Source of the DNA: Thermoplasmata archaeon
Lineage (GTDB): Archaea > Thermoplasmatota > Thermoplasmata > Lutacidiplasmatales > UBA184
Length of the DNA: 21,077 nt
Reading direction: 5' to 3'
Assembly (NCBI GenBank): GCA_030040625.1
Contig: JASHTI010000091.1
Span: 1 to 21,077, forward strand
The translations under genes were made by a program, and so were the position numbers. Positions 15,884 to 21,077 of this stretch are shown in pieces. Each line of letters opens with the position of its first letter. Position 1 is the stretch's first letter. Under the pieces are notes generated by a model. That model was given only the letters and a program-made list of their open reading frames with translations. It was not told where the DNA came from and did no database searches.

Positions 15884-17223
15884 GGGCCCGGTGGGGCGCC
15901 GGCCGAGCCGAACTGCTTCTCCAACTGGCGCCGCAGGCGCCGGTTCGAGACCAGCCCGTGGGCCGCCTTGCGGGTCCCCTCGTACTGCTTGAGGAGCATC
16001 CGGACCTCCTGCGGGCGCTGGCCCGCCCCGCGCGCGATGCGGTGCACCCGCTCGGCCTTGATCAGCTGCGCGTCGTCGAGCTCTCCCGGGGTCATCGAGT
16101 CGAGGATCGCCCGGTAGCGGCGCAGACGACGCTGCGACTCGTCGATCTGCTTCTCGTCGAGCTTGGTCGGGCCGAGCGTGGGGAACAGCGAGACGAGCTT
16201 GGAGAACGGGCCCATCTCGCCCAGCGAGGCGAGCTGGGTCCGCATGTCCCGGAGCGTGAATCGGCCGCTCATCAGCTTCTTGGCGGCCTCCTCGGCCGCC
16301 TCCTTGTTCGAGAGCTCCTCGAACCGCTCGAGCAGCGTCTGGATGTCCCCCATGCCGAGAAGACGGGAGACGAAGCGCGTCGGCTCGAACCGCTCGAGCT
16401 CGTCCAGATGCTCGCCGGTCCCGAGGAAGACGATCGGGGCCCCGCTCGCGGCGACGGCGGAGAGGGCCCCCCCGCCCTTCGCGGAGCCGTCCATCTTGGT
16501 CAGGATGACCCCCGTGAGCCCGACCGCTTTGTGGAACGCCTCCGCGCTCCGTCCGGCCGTCTGACCCATCGAGGCGTCCAGCACGAGGAAGACCTCGTCC
16601 GGTTGCGCGACCGCCTTGACCCGCTTCAGCTCCTCGATGAGCTCCGGGTCGAGCCCGCTGCGTCCGGCGGTGTCCACGATCGTCGCGACGTGCGGCGGGA
16701 CCTGGGCGAGCGCGCGCTCGACGAGCCGCTCGGCCCGCGGCTCGGCCCGGTCGGAGTAGAAGTCGGCGCCGATCTTCTTGGCGAGCTGCTCGAGCTGGTC
16801 GATCGCCGCCGGGCGGTGGATGTCGGCCCCGATCAGCGCGACGCGGATCCCGCGCTTCTGGAGATGGCGGGCGACCTTCGCGGCGGTGGTGGTCTTCCCC
16901 TGGCCGAACAGTCCGGCCAGGAGGATCTTCTTCGGCTTCGCCTCGAACGGGTGGTCCGGCCCGAGGATCCCCCGGATCTCCTCGTAGATGATGCGGACGA
17001 GGAAGTCCCGGAGGCTCGCCCCCGCCGGCGGTTTCTCCTCGGTCGCGCGGCGCCGGACGCGCTTCGTCAACTCGAGGGTGAGCTGGACGTTGACGTCCCC
17101 CTGGAGGAGCGCGCGCTGGATGTCGCGGACGACCTCCGCGAGGAGCGCCTCGTCGACCGTCGAACCCCGGGCGATCTTCTGCAGGACCCCGCGCAGCGAC
17201 TTCCCTAAGGCATCGAGAACCAT
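15877..17223 (-). CDS. srp54: Signal recognition particle GTPase SRP54
   Basis: SRP54 binds signal sequences on emerging proteins and docks with FtsY at the membrane. The product is 448 aa, the usual archaeal size. The N domain (about 1-95) is followed by the G domain: G1 GLFGQGKTT (104-112), the DIHRPAAIDQL insertion-box region (134-144), DTAGR (184-188), LDASMGQ (215-221) and TKMDG (242-246). The methionine-bearing M domain (about 310-448) contains LMSGRFTLRDMRTQLASLGEMG and the RNA-binding helix region with MTPGELDD and RIARGAGQ. The P-loop has Phe-Gln where many relatives have Gln-Ser. The frame extends to 17421, but ATG 17223 matches the family start MVLDALGKSL. A TATA box lies 50 nt upstream. 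Confidence 0.97.
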   Translation of the reverse strand: MVLDALGKSLRGVLQKIARGSTVDEALLAEVVRDIQRALLQGDVNVQLTLELTKRVRRRATEEKPPAGASLRDFLVRIIYEEIRGILGPDHPFEAKPKKILLAGLFGQGKTTTAAKVARHLQKRGIRVALIGADIHRPAAIDQLEQLAKKIGADFYSDRAEPRAERLVERALAQVPPHVATIVDTAGRSGLDPELIEELKRVKAVAQPDEVFLVLDASMGQTAGRSAEAFHKAVGLTGVILTKMDGSAKGGGALSAVAASGAPIVFLGTGEHLDELERFEPTRFVSRLLGMGDIQTLLERFEELSNKEAAEEAAKKLMSGRFTLRDMRTQLASLGEMGPFSKLVSLFPTLGPTKLDEKQIDESQRRLRRYRAILDSMTPGELDDAQLIKAERVHRIARGAGQRPQEVRMLLKQYEGTRKAAHGLVSNRRLRRQLEKQFGSAGAPPGPE

Positions 17224-17269
17224 CGGTCGTCCGGCCGCAGGGGCCGTCCCGCCGGCGACGCCGGCACCC

Positions 17270-17277
17270 CTATATGT
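17270..17277 (-). promoter_or_regulatory. TATA box for srp54
   Basis: The minus strand reads ACATATAG followed by GGG. It is centred about 50 nt before ATG 17223, predicting a leader of about 25 nt. It shares the 148-nt divergent gap (17224-17371) with the opposing promoter. Confidence 0.6.
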
Positions 17278-17336
17278 CGGGAGCGACGCGCGGGCCCGGA
17301 GGCGGTCCCGCGCCGGCGCTCCGGAGAGGGACGAAA

Positions 17337-17346
17337 TTTCATTAAG
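17337..17346 (+). promoter_or_regulatory. TATA element for the GltD-like and sedolisin genes
   Basis: TTTCATTAAG, extended by GAAA on its left, is the only AT-rich stretch before ATG 17372. It is centred about 31 nt upstream, so transcripts would carry only a few leader bases. No separate promoter is visible for the sedolisin gene. Confidence 0.6.
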
Positions 17347-17371
17347 CGCCCCCCGGCTCGAAGCTACGGCG

Positions 17372-18829
17372 ATGCCCGAGGCCGCGACCCCCGCGCCCCG
17401 GCCGACCCCCCCGACCCTCAACCCGGTCCGCGTGCCGATCGCTGAGGAGCCGGCGGAGGAGCGGACCCGGGACTTCCGGACCGTCCTCCATGCCTACACG
17501 CGCGAGGAAGCGGTCCTCGAGGCGAAGCGGTGCATCCAGTGCCACCGTCCGTGGTGCGTGGAGGCCTGCCCGATCAGCCAGGACTGCAAGGAGTACATCC
17601 GGCGCATCGCGATCGAGGACTTCGACGGCGCGGCCCGGATCACGATCCGGGACGATCCGCTCGCCAGCACGCTCTGCAAGGTCTGCTACCGCTACTGCGA
17701 GGAATACTGCGTCGTCGCCAAGAAAGGGACGCCGATCGCGATCCGCCACCTGAAGCGGGCGGCCCTCGACTACGGCCGGTCGGAGGTCGCCTACGTGCCG
17801 TCGCGACCGCGCTCCGAACGGGTGGCCGTCGTCGGCGCGGGGCCGGCCGGGCTGATGGCCGCCTGGGAACTCGGCCTCCGCGGCTACCCGGTCACCGTCT
17901 TCGAGCGGGCCCCGGATCTCGGGGGACTGATCCGGACGATCCCGGGGTACCGGATGACCGACGCCGACCTGGCGGCGGACCTCGCCCGGTTTCGCGACCT
18001 GGACATCACGTTCCGCACCGACCGCCGGGTCGGGGTCGATCTGCCGGCGGAGCGCCTCCTCGCGGACGGCTACGCGGCGGTCCTCCTCGCGCTCGGGACT
18101 CCCGAGCACCGACTGCTCGGGGTCCCGGGCGAGGAGTTGCCCGGGGTCGTACCGGCGCTGAGCTTCCTCCTCGCGGTCCACGCCGGACGCGAGGTCCCAC
18201 TCGGCCGCGAGATCGTGGTGGTCGGCGGCGGGGACGTCGCGATGGACTCGGTCCGGACCGCGCTGCGCAAGGCCCCCGGGGCCCGGGTCACGCTCGTCTA
18301 CCGCCGCGAGCGCGCGGAGATGCCGGCCGATGCGGAGGAGGTGCACGGGGCCGAGGCCGAGCAGGTCCGCTTCCTGTTCCGCAAGGCGCCGGTCGCCATC
18401 GTCGGCGAGGGCCGCGTCGCCGGGCTGGTCGTCCGATCGGTCGAGCTCGGGCCGGCGGACGCGGGCGGGCGCCGCGCTCCGGTCGCCGTCCCCGGCTCGG
18501 AGGAGACGATCCGCTGCGACACGGTGATCGTCGCGGTCGGCCAGCGCGCGAGCGTGGACGGGTTGCCGGCCGAGCTCGACCTCACGATCACCGCCCAGGG
18601 CTGGCCCGAGGGCAAGGGCGAGGCCCACGCCACCTCGGTGCCGGGCGTCTACGCGGTCGGGGGCCGTTCCGTCGTCTACGCGATGGGCGCCGCGATGGAG
18701 GCGGTCGCCGCCCTCGACGCCTACCTGCGTGCGAAGCGGGGCGAGGCCCCGGCCCCTCGACCGGACCCGTTCGGCGGCAGCGAGAGCTTCCACCTCCCCC
18801 CGGGCTACACCAAGCCGATCCGTTCGTAG
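17372..18829 (+). CDS. gltD: GltD-like NAD(P)H-dependent Fe-S flavoprotein oxidoreductase
   Basis: This cytoplasmic 485-aa protein has the layout of the glutamate synthase small subunit. Relatives pass electrons from NAD(P)H through FAD and Fe-S clusters and may work with other partners. After a Pro-rich N-terminus, Fe-S cysteines appear as C54, C57, C62, C66 and C72, then C102, C105, C109 and C113. The FAD dinucleotide motif is VVGAGPAGLMAAWEL (153-167), with ERAPDLGGLIR after it. The NADPH motif is VVVGGGDVAMDSVRTAL (282-298). At the C-terminal FAD site the family normally has 'GxxAxGD', but here it reads GVYAVGGRSVVYAMG (425-439), without the Asp. No large subunit (gltB) is in the window. 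ATG 17372 fits the promoter; the upstream frame is shadow. The sedolisin gene starts one base after its stop. Confidence 0.88.
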   Translation: MPEAATPAPRPTPPTLNPVRVPIAEEPAEERTRDFRTVLHAYTREEAVLEAKRCIQCHRPWCVEACPISQDCKEYIRRIAIEDFDGAARITIRDDPLASTLCKVCYRYCEEYCVVAKKGTPIAIRHLKRAALDYGRSEVAYVPSRPRSERVAVVGAGPAGLMAAWELGLRGYPVTVFERAPDLGGLIRTIPGYRMTDADLAADLARFRDLDITFRTDRRVGVDLPAERLLADGYAAVLLALGTPEHRLLGVPGEELPGVVPALSFLLAVHAGREVPLGREIVVVGGGDVAMDSVRTALRKAPGARVTLVYRRERAEMPADAEEVHGAEAEQVRFLFRKAPVAIVGEGRVAGLVVRSVELGPADAGGRRAPVAVPGSEETIRCDTVIVAVGQRASVDGLPAELDLTITAQGWPEGKGEAHATSVPGVYAVGGRSVVYAMGAAMEAVAALDAYLRAKRGEAPAPRPDPFGGSESFHLPPGYTKPIRS

Positions 18830-18830
18830 C

Positions 18831-21077
18831 ATGACCGAAGCGACCGTCCTGCCTCCGAGCCGACGCCCCGCACGAGCGGGCGGGCCCCGCACGGGCGCCT
18901 TCCGGCCGTGGCTCGTCGTGGGGCTCGCCACGCTCGTCGCGACGGCGACGCTGCTCGCGATCCTGCCGACCCCGGCCGCGGCACGCGCGGACGCCGGATC
19001 GTCGACGGCGGCCGCGTCCGCGCTCCCGTTCGCGGCCCGGGCCGGCTACGTCCCGGCGTACCTGAACGCGACGCTCGACCCGCATCCGGTCCGCGGGCCG
19101 GTCGCCGCCCTGGTGACGTTCCAGCGACCGCTGAACCGAAGCGCCTACGGCTCGGCGCTCCGTTTCTTCGCGTCGCAAGGCTTGAACATCTCCTGGGTCG
19201 ACCCGGACCGCCTCTCGGTCGAGGTCCAGGGCTCCGCGGCCGCGGTCGGCGGCGCCTTCGGGACCCGCCTCCGGGCCGGCGCCGTCGGCGGGGACCCGGT
19301 CCGATTTCCGACCGAGCCCCCGGCGCTCCCGCCGGCGCTCGAGTCGGAGGTCGCGGGCGTGCTGGGCCTGAGCAGCGGGCTCGCGAACTTCTCGTTCTCC
19401 CTCGCCCCGCTCGCCGCCGTTCCTGCGGCGAACGAGAACACGATGACGCCGGCCGACGCCCGGCAGTTCTACCAGCTCTCGGAGCTGTACAACCTCACCG
19501 GCGGGGCCGCGACGTACCCGACCAAGCTCTCGCTGGCCGTGGTCCTGTGGGGCAACGGCTACGTCCCCAGCGACATCGGCACGTTCCTCGCCGACGACTA
19601 TCCGGCGTCGTTCCCGGCGCCGAACATCGACGCCGAGCCGGTCGCCGGCGCGCCCGCGCCGAGCGCCCTCGCCGCGGACGAGCCGGACGCTCGGGCCGTC
19701 GAGGAGCTGACGCTCGACATCGAGTGGTCGGTCTCGATGGCGCCCGGCGCGACGATCTACCCGATCTACGCTCCGAACGGTCCGAAGCCGACGTACAGTC
19801 CGTCGACGACGAACCTCACGATCGCGCTCGCGAAGGCCGTGGCGCTCGACCCCTCGGCGATCTCGATGTCGTTCGGGGCCCCGGAGAGCACCGACGCGGC
19901 GCTGCGCTCCAGCTGGGACCCGTACTTCACCACCGCCGCCCAGGACAACATCACCGTCCTCGCCGCGACCGGCGACAATGGGGGCGACGCGTCCCTCAAC
20001 GGAACCACCTGCAGCGGCGGCGCCTCCCCCGAGTTCCCCGCCTCCGATCCGCAGGTGATCGCGGTCGGGGGGACGAACGTGACGATCCACCACGGGATCG
20101 GGACCGTCACCTACTCGGAGACCGGCTGGTCGGGGAGCGGCGGCGGCTTCTCGACGCAGATCGCCGCGCCCAGCTGGCAGACGGAGTACGTCGGCGAGAT
20201 CGCCGCCAACGGTCACCGCGGTCTTCCGGACGTCGCGGCGACCGCCGCCGACAATTTCCTCTACTTCAACGGGAGCAACCAGGTCGCCGAGGGGACGAGC
20301 TTCGCGACGCCGCTCTGGGCCGGCCTCGTCACGAGCATGGACGCGAAGCTGGGCGCGAACATGGGATTCTTCACTCCGGACCTCTACCACATCGCCTCGG
20401 AGGAGGGGACGGGCGAGATCGGCGACGGGCTCGTCGACGTCGTCGGCGGCTCGAACTGCGTCGGCAGCGCGACGACCGGCTGGGACGTGGTCACCGGCTG
20501 GGGGAGCCCGCGGGCGCCGCTCCTCTACAACGACCTCTTCGGGTCGTTCGTGAACATCGCGCTGACGCTCGCTCGGGACTCGGTGGCGCCCGGCGGGACG
20601 ATCTCGGTCACGGCGGTGCTCACCAACCGTACGAGCGGCCAGCCGATCGTCGGGGTCCCCCTGGACGTGTCGATCCGCTCGGACGCCGACCTGGGTCCCT
20701 GCACGGGGACGTTCAGCTCGGCGAGCCCGACGACGAACGGCGCCGGAGCCGTCGCGGCGACGCTCTCGGTGCCGCTCTGCTACCTCGGCCAGCACGCCGA
20801 CATCAACGCCTCCGTCACGACGGTCAAGCTCTACGGGACCTCCGGCGAGAAGGTCAGCGTGAACCTGTTCGGCGACGACCCCGCGCTCGAGGGGTTGAGC
20901 CGGCCGCCGTGGGCCTACGTCACCTACGCCGTGATCGTCGGGGCGGCCGCGGTCCTGGGCGCCTGGTTGGGGCGGCCCCCCGAGCCGCCGGCGAGCGGAC
21001 CGCCGAACCGCCGGAGGACATCGACCGTGCCCCCGGCGGTCGCGGCACCGGCCCCTCCGGCACCGGCCGGCGGCGGC
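18831..21077 (+). CDS. Secreted, membrane-anchored sedolisin (S53) acid protease, 3' end beyond window
   Basis: Sedolisins are acid-acting serine endopeptidases with a Ser-Glu-Asp triad. The 749 residues visible show an Arg/Pro N-terminus and a signal or anchor helix (about 27-46). A pro-domain follows (about 75-190, with LNRSAYGSALRFFASQGLNI and VGGAFGTRLR), then the catalytic domain (about 200-570). Triad residues are E292 and D296 in EELTLDIEW and S490 in GTSFATPLW; oxyanion D382 lies in ATGDNGG. The calcium site near the domain end (GDGLVDVVGGSN, then GWDVVTGWGSP) is present. An Ig-like domain (about 571-685), a membrane helix (about 694-714) and a Pro/Ala-rich tail follow. No stop occurs before the window ends. 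All catalytic residues are intact, so it should be active. ATG 18831 is one base after the gltD-like stop (TAGCATG). Confidence 0.93.
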   Translation, partial: MTEATVLPPSRRPARAGGPRTGAFRPWLVVGLATLVATATLLAILPTPAAARADAGSSTAAASALPFAARAGYVPAYLNATLDPHPVRGPVAALVTFQRPLNRSAYGSALRFFASQGLNISWVDPDRLSVEVQGSAAAVGGAFGTRLRAGAVGGDPVRFPTEPPALPPALESEVAGVLGLSSGLANFSFSLAPLAAVPAANENTMTPADARQFYQLSELYNLTGGAATYPTKLSLAVVLWGNGYVPSDIGTFLADDYPASFPAPNIDAEPVAGAPAPSALAADEPDARAVEELTLDIEWSVSMAPGATIYPIYAPNGPKPTYSPSTTNLTIALAKAVALDPSAISMSFGAPESTDAALRSSWDPYFTTAAQDNITVLAATGDNGGDASLNGTTCSGGASPEFPASDPQVIAVGGTNVTIHHGIGTVTYSETGWSGSGGGFSTQIAAPSWQTEYVGEIAANGHRGLPDVAATAADNFLYFNGSNQVAEGTSFATPLWAGLVTSMDAKLGANMGFFTPDLYHIASEEGTGEIGDGLVDVVGGSNCVGSATTGWDVVTGWGSPRAPLLYNDLFGSFVNIALTLARDSVAPGGTISVTAVLTNRTSGQPIVGVPLDVSIRSDADLGPCTGTFSSASPTTNGAGAVAATLSVPLCYLGQHADINASVTTVKLYGTSGEKVSVNLFGDDPALEGLSRPPWAYVTYAVIVGAAAVLGAWLGRPPEPPASGPPNRRRTSTVPPAVAAPAPPAPAGGG

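Noticed and set aside
17236..17266. GCCGGC repeat pair in the srp54 leader as a regulatory hairpin
   Set aside because: GCCGGC is self-complementary and common in DNA this GC-rich; the spacing is too short for a stable loop and nothing else supports it.
17224..17421. A 66-residue N-terminal extension of SRP54
   Set aside because: The family start is at ATG 17223 and a TATA element for it lies in the supposed extension, which also overlaps the divergent gltD-like gene.
18588..20795. A 735-codon minus-strand frame opposite the sedolisin gene
   Set aside because: Low-complexity Arg/Gly/Val product; the plus strand encodes an intact sedolisin with its triad.

Overview
The window is 21 kb of very GC-rich archaeal DNA (roughly 70% G+C by eye). 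The archaeal evidence is an ATP-dependent DNA ligase, an exosome Csl4 protein, a Pth2-type peptidyl-tRNA hydrolase, an archaeal-style SRP54, a tRNA-Leu with a short intron at the anticodon, and TATA-type promoters, some of them nearly leaderless. Secreted proteins with 'ETGLxxGxxW' repeats, an S53 (sedolisin) acid protease and a large peptide ABC importer together point to a heterotrophic member of the Thermoplasmata (Thermoplasmatota), perhaps an acidophile. That placement is inference.

Layout. (a) 1-2034, minus strand: PRC-barrel protein, tRNA-Leu(UAA) with intron, METTL5-like methyltransferase, Csl4, and serine hydroxymethyltransferase, which runs off the left edge and is visible only as an open frame. 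The three enzymes overlap end to start. (b) 2117-4589, minus: rpe then DNA ligase, overlapping by 14 nt, behind a good leaderless promoter. (c) 4640-10496, minus: a peptide ABC transporter in the order dppB-dppC-dppD-dppF, followed 12 nt later by a small two-helix membrane protein. (d) 10728-14900, plus, divergent from dppB: a 1390-residue membrane-anchored substrate-binding protein with six ~80-residue C-terminal repeats. (e) 14946-17223, minus: srp54, a small DUF1616-like membrane protein and pth2. (f) 17372-21077, plus: a GltD-like Fe-S flavoprotein, then, one base later, a sedolisin protease that is open at the right edge.

How the parts fit. Regions c, d and f look like a protein-scavenging module. 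A surface acid protease would release peptides, a stalked surface receptor would bind them, and DppBCDF would import them. The components differ from textbook versions in related ways. Both ATPases carry large insertions, and the permeases carry enlarged, cysteine-rich outer loops. The binding protein has paired cysteines and a C-terminal membrane anchor. Regions a, b and e are housekeeping genes for RNA processing, translation, DNA repair and targeting, tightly packed and often starting with GTG.

I see no CRISPR array, insertion sequence, phage gene or recognisable defence system. The points most worth checking are the unusual transporter, the promoterless tRNA-Leu joined to a PRC-barrel gene, and the GltD-like protein with a changed FAD motif coupled to a protease.
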